Source: a virus. From it: a DNA stretch of 64,000 nt. Made by a program: the position numbers and the translations under genes. Each line of letters begins with the position of its first letter. Position 1 is the first letter of the stretch. The notes under the pieces were generated by a model, which made no database searches, was not told the origin of the DNA, and saw nothing but the letters and a program-made list of their open reading frames with translations. The stretch covers positions 22,980-86,979 of the IMG/VR virus record IMGVR_UViG_3300042327_000544. One strand, 5' to 3'. Shown here one piece after another: positions 1 to 9,124 of this stretch.

Positions 1-3000
1 TTGCAGTCTTATCTGACTGAGCTTGCAGCTTTTCTCTTTGAGCAATTAATTCTTTTTCACGCTTAGCTCTATTTTCTTCAATTGCATCAATAGCTTTTTG
101 ATTTTCTCTTTCGCCAACAAGCTGCTTAATCTTTAGCTGTGCTTGTGCTGCTCCCGCCATATCTCCTGCAGCCATCTTGTCTGCGTATTCTAGTTGAGCT
201 TTTTGAATTTCTAAAGATAGGTTTTCTTTGTTCTGGGCAGCCTCAAGTGCTTTCTTTCGGGCATCAGCCTCTTCATTAATCTTATCAATTTTTTTGTCAA
301 TAAGTTTAATTTCTTCTTTAATCTGATCTTGAGTTTTTTGTGCATTAGCCGCTGCTTTGGCTCCACCAGATGCAATTAATTTTTGCAAAGCAACAATAGA
401 CTTTTGTGATTTAGCTGCAATTCCGCTTCCTGAAGACTTTGCTTCCGAAGCAGCTAAGGCAGAATCTAATGCTGCCTCAAATGCTACTAGTGCTTGGGCT
501 TGCTCGGATGTTATATTCTTTAAATCAGTTCTAACTCCAGAAAGAAGTAGTCGCCATTTAGAATACATACCTGCAACGTTGTCTGATTGATTAAGTATTT
601 CAGCAAGTGCTGGATGTGTTTCTTTAAGAGAATTAATCTGCGCTTGAGTTAGTGTTAGTTTAGATCCTTCTTTTTCATTAATGCTAGCTAGGATTTCTGA
701 CATAGCTTCTTGCTGTGTCATCAATTCCCCATTTTCCTTTTTAGTTTTCATTAATGTTTGTAAATTATCATCAAGAGCATCTGTAGTATTTGAAATAACT
801 ACACCTAAATCTTTTCCGTATAGGACGTCTGTATCGTATCCTGCAGAAGCTGGGTCATACATATTTTTATTTAAAGTTTTAACCATAGCAATTGCTGCTG
901 ATGCAGAATCTGTGATTTCTCTAAAGCCCTTACTAGATATTGCATTAAATGCCATATCGGCTTTATCTGATGCAGATATAATTGCATAAATTTTATTTGT
1001 TGCTTCTTGAGCAGAAATGCCTGCTGCTATAAATTGTGCCTTTAAGTTAGTAGCAATTTCAGTAACTTTTGCCTGCTTGTTAGCATCTCCAGATACATCT
1101 ATGTCAGTAAAGGTTGAAACTAGCTCTTTCTGGTTTTCTTTTGCATTCTTTATTCCTGCTCTTAACTCTTTAATGCTTAGAGTTAGACCTTGAACTCCCG
1201 CTGAGTTGAGGGCTTCATAGGCATTTCTTCCCTTTGCCCTAGTTAGCTCAAGTTGATCATTAACCGCTTTAATAGAATTAGAAAGATTGTTGTATTTAAT
1301 TCCCGCTTCAGCTGCAGACTTTTCAGTAATTCCAACTGAGTTAGTTTTTTCAATTCTATCTTGCTCTCGTTCTTTTTGGAACTTCTTAAATATTGCATAT
1401 CCCGCAGTAAGCGCTGTAAGAAGTAATCCGATAGGTCCTAGTGCAAATCTCATTGCCATTCCAATTGCTTTACCAGCAATTCCTGCTGCGCCGCCAACGC
1501 CTTTAAATCCTCCAGCAAGCTTACCTAAAGATCCTAGCATATTCGGAGCAAGCATTGGAAGCACTGATGCAAATTGCATAATTTGTCCTGCTTGTCCGCC
1601 GATTGCTTGTCCTGCCATACCCATTCCCATACCAATGCCCATACCAGCCATTGGACCAGAGCTCATCATTCCAGCTCCTATGTTACCCTTTGCTCTTTCT
1701 TGCCTATAAGCAGATCCGAATGTTATTGGCTGAACTGGCTTTTTAGTTCCTTTGTTAAAGTACTGAACTCCTGGCACCATTCCGCCCTTGTTCATTCCGA
1801 ACATTTGTTTTCTTACTTTAGTAGTTGCAGGTGTCCATGACTTTGAATCCCAGTTTGCAAACTTGGTTCTCAATATCTCTCTGTCTATTTTACTTAAACT
1901 TTTTCCTCCTGTGCTAAGAACATCCCCAGCGGCGGATTTAAGAAGTGTATCTACAATATCTGGCTCTAGAGCTTTTTGAAGACTTCCCTGAGCATCCTTT
2001 ACGTATCCGTATGGTCTTTCTTTTTCAAGATTTTCAATCATCTTGCCATACATTAAGTTTTGTGCTTTAGGTGTTAGGCCAGAGCTTCCGAATAGCTTTC
2101 TTCCCATACCAATAGATAGAGAAGTAGCGCCCCACTTTTCTCCTATTTTTCCAAACTTAGCTCCTACGTTTTTAAAAGCTGTACTCTTTAATATATTACC
2201 TACTGGCCCACCTCTGTTTAATTTTGTTGCGCCAAACAAGGACGCTATTGTCTGTATAAATGGATTTGACGCTTCTTTTGAATGATAAAATTTATTTGGA
2301 TTGCCTCCAGCTGCGGAAGCTTCTAGGTTTGCAAATTTTATTGTTTTTCCATTTACATCAATTTTATTTAGCCATCCAGTGGAGGCTCTACGTGTAGGGT
2401 GTGCAAAACTTCCTGGAGAATTCGACCATTTGCTCCAAGCTTCTAAACCTAGTGCATTGCCGCCTAGTTCTTTTCTCAACAAAGATTCAGATACTGAATA
2501 AACTGGGTTATTAGAGTCATTAACCTTACCCATTGAAAGAATCTTTTTTGCATAAGAATTAAATACTAATTTTGAAAGTCTTCTTTTTTCTGCTTTTGAA
2601 ATTACTCCTGCGTTAGCTAGGCCATCTAAAAATACATCAGTAGATAATCTTGACCCTCCACCTCTTGCATTTATAGAGGCAAGCAACGTTCTTGGGTCTA
2701 CGCCTTCTCCTGTCATGTCCGCATTTATTTTTGATGTTGATGCAGAAATTTTTCTGCTAGAAACATTGCCTCCAAAAACACCAGCGTTGCCTTTTGGCTC
2801 ATAATAATCAGCAGTTGCACGATCTGTAAGCCTTCCTGGAAATAATTTATCTATTAGTTTTTTTGAAACCATTGGTCTTGATCCGCCGCCACGGGTCATT
2901 TTTAAAAATGCCTGGACCATTCCGCCCAAATTATATGCGCCGTTAGTAGACTGCTGACCATTGTTAATTGCTTGAAGCAATGGTAGATTTGCTGCTGTGG

Positions 3001-5800
3001 CTTCTTTGTTTACAACAAATTCACCTGGAGTAAGAATTGCTGGAACTGTGTCTGTATTTCCAGTTCCTGGAACAATATTTCCAGCATTTAATCTCTTAGG
3101 TATAGTTGTTTCTGTACTGTATCCAGCACCAAATGTTTTTACACCTAGACCTTGTGCAATTTTATTAAGAAGGCTTCTAGTTCTTCCTGGGCGAAGAAGC
3201 TCTTTCATATTAGTTTTGCCAGCGGCATTTACAACTGGCTGATTTAATAGAGGGACTGTTGTTAGCCCTATTGTTCTTCCTTGTTGGCCCGCAATATCTA
3301 CAGAAGCCTGTGCAATCATAGATTCTACCTGAGCATTTAATTGAATAATCTTAGCTCTTGCTTGATCTACTGTTAGCTTGCCAGCCTGCAACTGTGCAAC
3401 AATTGCTGCAGATTCTGCTGCTGCATTTGCAGTAAGCTTAGTCATTGTTGGAAGCAGTGCTTGATAAGAGTCGGACAAGGATGCTGTTATAAGCCCAGTA
3501 GAGGCAACTTCTTTTTTAAGTAAAGCAATTTCTGCTTGCGATTGCATTGCAAGTGCGCCTGTCATTGCATGCCATTTTGCAGCTTCTGCTGCAACAATAC
3601 CAGTTGAAGCTCCTCCGATTGATGTTAGTCCTGGAATCTTTGGAAGATCACCAGACATATACATCTGAGGATTATTTCCAATCTTTTGATTTACTTTTGG
3701 TGCCCCAGGTACTACTCCGAAAATTGTTTGTGTTGATTTTTGATCCATCGTCATTCCAGCAACTGGATTAAGATGAGACATTGATCTTGTATCTTCTGGG
3801 CTAATTAGTGGGTGATTTGGATCAACAACTCTTGCCCCGCTGCCCTTAACAACGTTACCCGCCAAGGTTGAAATTGTTGGTGCTGCAGATACTGCACCCG
3901 TCATAGCTTTAGATTGAAGTAATTCAAATTCTGTTACGAGGCCTGCAATTGCAGTTTTTAATACTGTGGCTGCTTGAGCATCACTATAAAATGTAGCCTC
4001 AACAAGTGATCCTGCTTTTTGTGCTGCCAAAATTTCTGGCGTAAGCATCTTCCATCCTTCTCCACCCTTAAACAAGGCCCTGAAGTGTGATGCTCCTTTA
4101 ATTATATATCCAAAGAAGTTGGCAAGTACACCAGTTAACATAATTACTGGTCCGATGATTGCAGTAAATCCTGTAACAAATGTCAACAAAGATTTAATTG
4201 GGTCTGGCAATTTATTTATAAACTTAATAATACCATCTACAATATTAATAAAGAATGTTTGAATCTTTAGGAACTCGTCGCCAATTCCTGCAAGATCTGC
4301 CTTTAAGCCTTCTACTGCTCTTTTGTATTTTCCAGAAGCGGATTCTGTTACCATTGATAATTCTCGACCTGCTACCTGTGACAACTCTTCAGAGCTTGCT
4401 TTCATTAAATCCATTACCTGAAGGGTCTGACTTCCCTGCTTGCCTAGGTTTGCAAACAAAGCATTAAGTCTAGAGAACTGAAACTTACCAAACAACTGTT
4501 CAATTGCCTGTTGCTTTTGTAGTGGATCTAGGTTATCTAGTGCTGCTTGAAGAGCGAAAAGTGTTCCTGTTAGATCTCCAGCATTTTTTGCTACAATCCC
4601 GCCAAGGTCAATTCCCATTTCAGAAAACTTTTCTTTTGCTACCTTTGTAGGATTAATTAAAGATGCTAGTGCTGATTTGAGAGCGTTAGCTCCTTCTGAA
4701 GCATTAATTCCGCCTTCCTTCATTGCAGTTAGATACAATGCTAAGTCCTGTACGCTTCCGCCTAAACCTTGAATAACTGGACCCGCTTTTGGAATTGCTT
4801 CTACTAGGTCATTAAGAGTTGTTGATGTTTGGTTTTCAACTGAGTTGAGAAAGTTAATAGATTCAGAAAGCTGATCTGTATTTTGCTTAAATGTAGTTTG
4901 AATTGCCAGGGTGGCCTTCATTGCTTCTTGTCTATCTACTTCTCCAAGTACGGCAAGTCTACTTGTTTCTTTAACAGAATTAAGAAGATCGTCGCCTTGC
5001 TTGCCCGTCGCTGCAATATCTGCGGCAAGAGTAATTGTATCTTTAAATGAAACTCCGTATGCTTTTGAAATCTCTTTAGCTGTTTGAGTAACTTCTCTTC
5101 TTACTTTTTCAAGATCTGCTGCGGATGTTGCTGCTACTCCGCCGTATACCTTTGTAAGTCTGACTAACTCTGCATCTGCCATTCTAAATGCATCTGCTGC
5201 AGCTTTACCAAATGCCGCAAGAGGTACTGTAAGTCCTACTGTTAACTGACGACCTGCCCACTGAGTATTTTTACCCCAGTTAATAAGCTGAACTCCACCG
5301 TCTTGAACAACCTTGTTCATAATCTGTAGTTCTTGTCTTGCTAAAGCAGTTTTGTTTTTTACAGCATCAAGACCCTGTGGAATATGTACGCTGTATTGCA
5401 TAAGCCCTTGAGCATTTTTACCCATTGGCTGAATGATTGCATTTTGTAATGCTACTTGCTGCTTAGCAAGATCTCTGATTAAGCCGCCTTGCGTCCTTGT
5501 GTGCTCACTAAATGTCTGAAAGTACTGCTTCAGTTTCATTTGGCCCCTGTCTAGGTTGGTGCCAAACTTTTCAACATCCGATGTTAAAGTAACAAAGTGT
5601 GTTGCAAACTGACCAGTTCTTCTTAGGTTTTCACCAAAGGATCTGTTCATCGTCGCTACTTGACTTGCAAGCCTTGCGTCCGATTGAATTATTTGTGCTT
5701 GAAGTTTTGAAAGAGAGGCTGCAACCTTATTGACATCTGCAATAAGACCTGAGAAATCTGCATTAGCAACTATATTAGTTACAATATTTTCATCAGCCAT
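1..5800 (-). CDS. Tail tape measure protein (3' end beyond window)
   Basis: Sets tail length and sits inside the tail tube; about 1,933 residues are visible and the frame is still open at base 1, so the C-terminus is missing. It starts MADENIVTNIVANADF at 5800. The first ~520 residues resemble the TP901-type tape-measure core. A hydrophobic pair lies near residues 537-573 (LLTFVTGFTAIIGPVIM). Around residues 905-933 is the motif VPGTGNTDTVPAILTPGEF, common in tape measures. A Gly/Met-rich stretch (MGMGMGMAG) and a second hydrophobic segment follow, then a charged coiled coil at the visible end. It lies directly after the frameshifted chaperone genes, the usual position. At ~1.5 A per residue it predicts a tail near 290 nm or longer. 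Confidence 0.95.
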   Translation of the reverse strand, partial: MADENIVTNIVANADFSGLIADVNKVAASLSKLQAQIIQSDARLASQVATMNRSFGENLRRTGQFATHFVTLTSDVEKFGTNLDRGQMKLKQYFQTFSEHTRTQGGLIRDLAKQQVALQNAIIQPMGKNAQGLMQYSVHIPQGLDAVKNKTALARQELQIMNKVVQDGGVQLINWGKNTQWAGRQLTVGLTVPLAAFGKAAADAFRMADAELVRLTKVYGGVAATSAADLEKVRREVTQTAKEISKAYGVSFKDTITLAADIAATGKQGDDLLNSVKETSRLAVLGEVDRQEAMKATLAIQTTFKQNTDQLSESINFLNSVENQTSTTLNDLVEAIPKAGPVIQGLGGSVQDLALYLTAMKEGGINASEGANALKSALASLINPTKVAKEKFSEMGIDLGGIVAKNAGDLTGTLFALQAALDNLDPLQKQQAIEQLFGKFQFSRLNALFANLGKQGSQTLQVMDLMKASSEELSQVAGRELSMVTESASGKYKRAVEGLKADLAGIGDEFLKIQTFFINIVDGIIKFINKLPDPIKSLLTFVTGFTAIIGPVIMLTGVLANFFGYIIKGASHFRALFKGGEGWKMLTPEILAAQKAGSLVEATFYSDAQAATVLKTAIAGLVTEFELLQSKAMTGAVSAAPTISTLAGNVVKGSGARVVDPNHPLISPEDTRSMSHLNPVAGMTMDQKSTQTIFGVVPGAPKVNQKIGNNPQMYMSGDLPKIPGLTSIGGASTGIVAAEAAKWHAMTGALAMQSQAEIALLKKEVASTGLITASLSDSYQALLPTMTKLTANAAAESAAIVAQLQAGKLTVDQARAKIIQLNAQVESMIAQASVDIAGQQGRTIGLTTVPLLNQPVVNAAGKTNMKELLRPGRTRSLLNKIAQGLGVKTFGAGYSTETTIPKRLNAGNIVPGTGNTDTVPAILTPGEFVVNKEATAANLPLLQAINNGQQSTNGAYNLGGMVQAFLKMTRGGGSRPMVSKKLIDKLFPGRLTDRATADYYEPKGNAGVFGGNVSSRKISASTSKINADMTGEGVDPRTLLASINARGGGSRLSTDVFLDGLANAGVISKAEKRRLSKLVFNSYAKKILSMGKVNDSNNPVYSVSESLLRKELGGNALGLEAWSKWSNSPGSFAHPTRRASTGWLNKIDVNGKTIKFANLEASAAGGNPNKFYHSKEASNPFIQTIASLFGATKLNRGGPVGNILKSTAFKNVGAKFGKIGEKWGATSLSIGMGRKLFGSSGLTPKAQNLMYGKMIENLEKERPYGYVKDAQGSLQKALEPDIVDTLLKSAAGDVLSTGGKSLSKIDREILRTKFANWDSKSWTPATTKVRKQMFGMNKGGMVPGVQYFNKGTKKPVQPITFGSAYRQERAKGNIGAGMMSSGPMAGMGIGMGMGMAGQAIGGQAGQIMQFASVLPMLAPNMLGSLGKLAGGFKGVGGAAGIAGKAIGMAMRFALGPIGLLLTALTAGYAIFKKFQKEREQDRIEKTNSVGITEKSAAEAGIKYNNLSNSIKAVNDQLELTRAKGRNAYEALNSAGVQGLTLSIKELRAGIKNAKENQKELVSTFTDIDVSGDANKQAKVTEIATNLKAQFIAAGISAQEATNKIYAIISASDKADMAFNAISSKGFREITDSASAAIAMVKTLNKNMYDPASAGYDTDVLYGKDLGVVISNTTDALDDNLQTLMKTKKENGELMTQQEAMSEILASINEKEGSKLTLTQAQINSLKETHPALAEILNQSDNVAGMYSKWRLLLSGVRTDLKNITSEQAQALVAFEAALDSALAASEAKSSGSGIAAKSQKSIVALQKLIASGGAKAAANAQKTQDQIKEEIKLIDKKIDKINEEADARKKALEAAQNKENLSLEIQKAQLEYADKMAAGDMAGAAQAQLKIKQLVGERENQKAIDAIEENRAKREKELIAQREKLQAQSDKTA

Positions 5801-5811
5801 TTATCTTTACA

Positions 5812-6189
5812 TTACTCCTTTGTGTAGCCTAGACCTGCTCCAATTCCAAACCCTGCTTGTGCTGCTAAGCTTCCTTGTAGGGAAACTATATCATCACCTG
5901 AAGCTTCTATGCCTAGGGCTTTTCTTTTAACATCGTCAAAAGTTTTTGCCTGTGGTTCGGAGTCTTCCTCATCTACATCTAAATCTATTCCCTTAAGACT
6001 TGCCGTAAACTTTCTGTCTTCCGACTTTTGTTTCTTAAAAGATTTCAATGTTTGAATAAGTTCTGGCATTGAAAGACTTTCTTCTAGTTCTTCGTAATTC
6101 TTCCAGTGTCCCAGAAGAAATACTTCACCCTCTAAAGCGGCTAAATCTAGTTCTGACCAGCCAGAACCGCTGCCGCTAGAAGGTTTGGG
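5812..6189 (-). CDS. Tail assembly chaperone, -1 frameshift extension (gpT-like part of gpGT)
   Basis: This frame has no convincing start of its own before MPELIQTLKSF (6069) and is open back into the end of the upstream chaperone gene. A -1 shift on CCCAAAC (6183-6189) would join the chaperone at DDPN to PSSGSGSGWSELDLAALEG in this frame, giving a longer protein that ends AGFGIGAGLGYTKE at 5812. In lambda-like phages the equivalent gpG/gpGT pair loads the tape measure and tail tube subunits; the ratio is set by the frameshift rate. The position between tail tube and tape measure is exactly that expected. Independent initiation at 6069 is less likely. Confidence 0.82.
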   Translation of the reverse strand, partial: PKPSSGSGSGWSELDLAALEGEVFLLGHWKNYEELEESLSMPELIQTLKSFKKQKSEDRKFTASLKGIDLDVDEEDSEPQAKTFDDVKRKALGIEASGDDIVSLQGSLAAQAGFGIGAGLGYTKE

Positions 6190-6479
6190 TCGTCCATCTT
6201 AATCCCACCGCATACTTCAAGTATACGATTGATTGTGGGGACGTCAAGTGCATCTTCTAGTGCATCTCTATCTGCTACCAAGTCTGGTAGTTGTTTTTCA
6301 AGTGCTACTGCAACCGCATCAATTAACACATTAAGTGTTTGATCTTCTGTAGTTGAATCGCTTGCTGCCTGTAATACGAGCATAAATTTTCTTAGCTCTT
6401 TAATGCTTAATGGCTTCAACTTAACTGTTGAGCCATTCTGAAGCGTTAGTTCTTCTACGCTATATACTGTTGTTGCCAA
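6147..6479 (-). CDS. Tail assembly chaperone (gpG-like)
   Basis: A 110-residue protein, MATTVYSVEELTLQNG to VLAGQN. Small acidic proteins of this size with a KLKPLSIKELRKFM-type N-terminal segment precede tape measures in many siphophages and act as chaperones for tail polymerisation. A strong Shine-Dalgarno (AGGAGG at 6486-6491) supports the start at 6479. The 3' end contains the CCCAAAC slip site that makes the longer gpGT-type product. It is transcribed from its own likely promoter (6509-6537), behind the terminator that closes the tail tube gene. Confidence 0.88.
   Translation of the reverse strand: MATTVYSVEELTLQNGSTVKLKPLSIKELRKFMLVLQAASDSTTEDQTLNVLIDAVAVALEKQLPDLVADRDALEDALDVPTINRILEVCGGIKMDDPNLLAAAVLAGQN
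6183..6189 (-). promoter_or_regulatory. Programmed -1 ribosomal frameshift slippery heptamer CCCAAAC
   Basis: Read on the minus strand the heptamer is C CCA AAC in the zero frame of the chaperone gene, a canonical XXXYYYZ slip site. It lies 11 codons before the zero-frame stop (AAC TAG at 6147), and the -1 frame is open through 5812. This matches the conserved frameshift between tail chaperone genes of long-tailed phages. Confidence 0.85.
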
Positions 6480-6508
6480 TTTAATCCTCCTAGGATCTAG
6501 TCTTAATT

Positions 6509-6537
6509 ATTATAACATATACAGATTATCAGCACAA
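6509..6537 (-). promoter_or_regulatory. Sigma70-type promoter for chaperone/tape measure genes
   Basis: On the minus strand: TTGTGC (6537-6532), 17-bp spacer, TATAAT (6514-6509). It sits between the tail tube terminator and the chaperone start at 6479. A match of spacing and -10 box only; untested. Confidence 0.55.
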
Positions 6538-6540
6538 ATG

Positions 6541-6566
6541 AAAAAGCCCCCAAAAAGGGGGCTTTT
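6541..6566 (-). terminator. Rho-independent terminator after the major tail protein gene
   Basis: The stem AAGCCCCC / GGGGGCTT with an A5/T5 loop is followed on the minus strand by a T run. It starts 13 bases downstream of the tail tube stop codon, which is sensible for limiting read-through from an abundantly made protein. The mirror T run on the plus strand would let it work both ways. Confidence 0.85.
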
Positions 6567-6579
6567 CCTATTTAATTAT

Positions 6580-7302
6580 TTAAGCTAGAACTCGGTCAAT
6601 AATCTTACCGTATTCTGAGCCGCTATAGTTAGCGTCTGGAAGAAGACGGAATGTTACTGGGAAAGTTGTTGCTGCGTTACGTGCAAGTGAGAATTGTGAC
6701 TGTTGTACTGACAAAACACGACGTGCATAATATACACGCTCTGTTGTTGCGTCTGCTTCTCCTGTTGTTGTAGTTGCTACTGTTGGTGCTTGACCAATTG
6801 CAAATAGCTGACGCTCTGTTGGGGCAATACCAAGTGATCCTGCCTCAAGTCCCAATGTAAGGGTCTTGTCATCTGCTCCAGTTGCACCCTTTGTTGGGTA
6901 ATCATCTGTTGCAGCACCTGCTGCTCCTTGCTTGGTTAGTGTTGCTCCTCCTTGACCGAATACTACTAGAACGTTTTCTAGTGTACCTTCGGACATTTCA
7001 GTTGCAATCATAACCTCCATAGCAGACTTGAAAAGCTTTGCTGTATCTAGAAGCTGATCCACTGTTACTGAATCGTAAGTTGGATTGTAAGTGATCTGAA
7101 GACCATTGTTTGTAAATCCTACGTTACGAACATCTGTAGATGCGTCTAGAGCTGCTGCTGCTTTTGTTCTTGCTGTGAAAGAAATTCCACCAGTTGCTCT
7201 GTCTAAAAGGTTTTCCTTATATCCAGTTACTGTTGAATCGCTTGTTGAAATGTAGAGCGGTGAAGCTCCTACAAGAATATTTTTGGCTGAGTTAAATGCC
7301 AT
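6580..7302 (-). CDS. Major tail (tube) protein
   Basis: A 240-residue protein (MAFNSAKNILVGASPLY to KIIDRVLA), rich in Thr, Ala and Gly, with no membrane segment. It repeats in the tail tube around the tape measure. Assignment rests on position (between tail terminator and chaperones), size, composition and the flanking strong Shine-Dalgarno (AGGAGG) and strong terminator typical of highly expressed virion subunits. The final part FPVTFRLLPDANYSGSEYG is like the C-terminal region of other tube proteins. Confidence 0.82.
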   Translation of the reverse strand: MAFNSAKNILVGASPLYISTSDSTVTGYKENLLDRATGGISFTARTKAAAALDASTDVRNVGFTNNGLQITYNPTYDSVTVDQLLDTAKLFKSAMEVMIATEMSEGTLENVLVVFGQGGATLTKQGAAGAATDDYPTKGATGADDKTLTLGLEAGSLGIAPTERQLFAIGQAPTVATTTTGEADATTERVYYARRVLSVQQSQFSLARNAATTFPVTFRLLPDANYSGSEYGKIIDRVLA

Positions 7303-7417
7303 TATTTCGTACCTCCTGTTTTCAAAATATATATATATAATTGTAAATCATTAAATCTTGGCTGGCTAGGCCTTTCCTCTATGTACAATAATAGAGTATA
7401 ATTCGCCCAAAGGCAAA

Positions 7418-7927
7418 TTACAGGAATCGGCCAGCTGTGTCTATATGTCTTGCGTATTTGACCTCAAGGATCACATCTGCGGACAGGAAACCTGCCAACT
7501 CTTCTGATGGAGCCGTTGGGGAAATATCCGCCACAAATATACTAAAGAATTTAAACTTTTTAGATATGCCAGAGTAGGCATTTGCATCCCTAGCGGACTC
7601 ATCCATTCTTCTAAATAGGTCCGTCATTAAGTTTCTAATCTCATTAATCTCTGAAACATCTGTTGAGTAGATGGTAAATAGAATTTGCTCACAGCATATA
7701 GCCCAGTTTTCCTCATAGGATAAACCGATCTTGTCATAGACTATGTGTTTCTTTCCGCTCAAGAATTGATTTAATTCTGGAGATTGCTGTACAGGAATAA
7801 TTGGGATAATCTCTTCCCCTATATTATCTGAATAGTAGTCAGTTTGTTCAAAAATGTTATTTGACTTTAATTGGCTCCACAGGAACTTTCTTAAATCAAT
7901 CATTACGTCTGCTTTATAATCTGTCAT
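7418..7927 (-). CDS. Probable tail terminator protein
   Basis: 169 residues, MTDYKADVMIDLRKFLW to HIDTAGRFL. Alpha/beta protein of the size of lambda gpU-type tail terminators, which cap the tail tube and join it to the head. It starts 4 bases inside the end of the upstream gene and precedes the tube gene, the usual order. No motif alone proves the call. Confidence 0.6.
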   Translation of the reverse strand: MTDYKADVMIDLRKFLWSQLKSNNIFEQTDYYSDNIGEEIIPIIPVQQSPELNQFLSGKKHIVYDKIGLSYEENWAICCEQILFTIYSTDVSEINEIRNLMTDLFRRMDESARDANAYSGISKKFKFFSIFVADISPTAPSEELAGFLSADVILEVKYARHIDTAGRFL

Positions 7928-8706
7928 GATACCCCTCCAAATGCTAATTCTACTGCTGAGTCTGCCTGCGTTCTTAATGCATTAGGGCTAAATGAATATT
8001 TAACTTTTCTTACGTCACCTGGAACCTTCATTGCTTTAGTTAATGATGAATTAAATATTTGTTGAAATCCAGATTTTTTAATTGACAAACTTACTAGATT
8101 ACCTGTAAAGAATTGTGCATAGGCGATTCGGAATCTTCCTGTTGCCTTGCCTCCTCCTGGCCTTGTAACGGTCACAGAGGCGCCTTTAGGCATGTAGACT
8201 ACGCCAGTACTAGTTTCAAATACTAGGCGCTCTGCGAACCTAGGGCGGATTACTAGAGGCATTCCAGCTTCCATCACAGAAGCTTTACTAATAAATACGT
8301 GTTTTCTACTTCCAAATTCATTAGGCACTGCTGACTTAGATGGCAAGAAACTAGAGGCAATTTTAAATGAAAGACCGTCTGTTGATAATACGTTTAATTT
8401 AAATAGCCTAGATCCTTTATTTCCGACTTTATTCCACTCGTACACGTGGTGTAATGACTTAGGATTTATTCTTGACTGAGAATCTACATATAGCCCAAAG
8501 TCTTGATCTATCTGTTTAAATATAACAGATTGAAATTTCTTTTCAAATGCTTTACTTGTTGTTAGTCTAGACACAACTTGAGCTTGATAATATATCGCAG
8601 CAGATATTTGGGCTACTGTGCTATCCTTCAAAATAGTTCCGCTAGTGCCAGACATACCTTTTTGTAGACCGCTGGCTGCCGTAACTAATAGTGTACTATT
8701 GTCCAA
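7924..8706 (-). CDS. HK97 gp10-like / neck protein
   Basis: 260 residues beginning MDNSTLLVTAASGLQKG. Position third in the connector series (adaptor, stopper, gp10-like, terminator) suggests a neck or tail-completion role. It is longer than typical HK97 gp10 proteins (100-150 residues). The region with RPRFAERLVFETSTG and VTVTRPGGGKATGRF resembles a beta-rich structural domain. It overlaps the stopper gene by 11 bases and the next gene by 4. Confidence 0.5.
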   Translation of the reverse strand: MDNSTLLVTAASGLQKGMSGTSGTILKDSTVAQISAAIYYQAQVVSRLTTSKAFEKKFQSVIFKQIDQDFGLYVDSQSRINPKSLHHVYEWNKVGNKGSRLFKLNVLSTDGLSFKIASSFLPSKSAVPNEFGSRKHVFISKASVMEAGMPLVIRPRFAERLVFETSTGVVYMPKGASVTVTRPGGGKATGRFRIAYAQFFTGNLVSLSIKKSGFQQIFNSSLTKAMKVPGDVRKVKYSFSPNALRTQADSAVELAFGGVS

Positions 8707-9124
8707 TTGTCTGGTTTTCCGATCTCTTGACAGTAGAGTTATATCCCACTGTGCCGCCGAACGGGTCTGTCATTGGAGTTGTTCCTATTACCTCAAAAAC
8801 TGTAGGAGTGTTGGTTGGAAAATTTAATTCTTCCCATATAGTGTTGCCATCATGGTCTCTAATGTTTGTAATTTTTTCTCTTAATGTTACTTGCTCTGAT
8901 GTTCTAATCTGTAACACTTCTTCATTAGTATACTTATTGGAAAACTTTTGTCCGTCTTTAGTAATGCTTGAAGCAGAGTTGCTTATGTTGCCCTTTGCGC
9001 TACAGGATACAGTTCTGTCATATTGCCATTCTTTTTTTATTGAGCCTGTATCTGGATCCTGCGAATCAACTGGCTTATAGACATCCATAAACATTGGGAG
9101 TATCGAGTCAACAAGAGCATACAT
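8696..9124 (-). CDS. Head-tail stopper / connector protein
   Basis: 142 residues, MYALVDSILPMFMDVYKP to SENQTIGQ. The segment DPDTGSIKKEWQYDRTV followed by a beta-rich core is typical of small SPP1 gp16-like stoppers, which close the portal channel until the tail docks. It shares one base with the adaptor gene upstream and overlaps the next gene. Confidence 0.62.
   Translation of the reverse strand: MYALVDSILPMFMDVYKPVDSQDPDTGSIKKEWQYDRTVSCSAKGNISNSASSITKDGQKFSNKYTNEEVLQIRTSEQVTLREKITNIRDHDGNTIWEELNFPTNTPTVFEVIGTTPMTDPFGGTVGYNSTVKRSENQTIGQ

Noticed and set aside
1287-4467. Rightward ORFs inside the tape measure region
   Set aside because: Shadow frames of the tape measure; proline- or leucine-rich translations and no SD.
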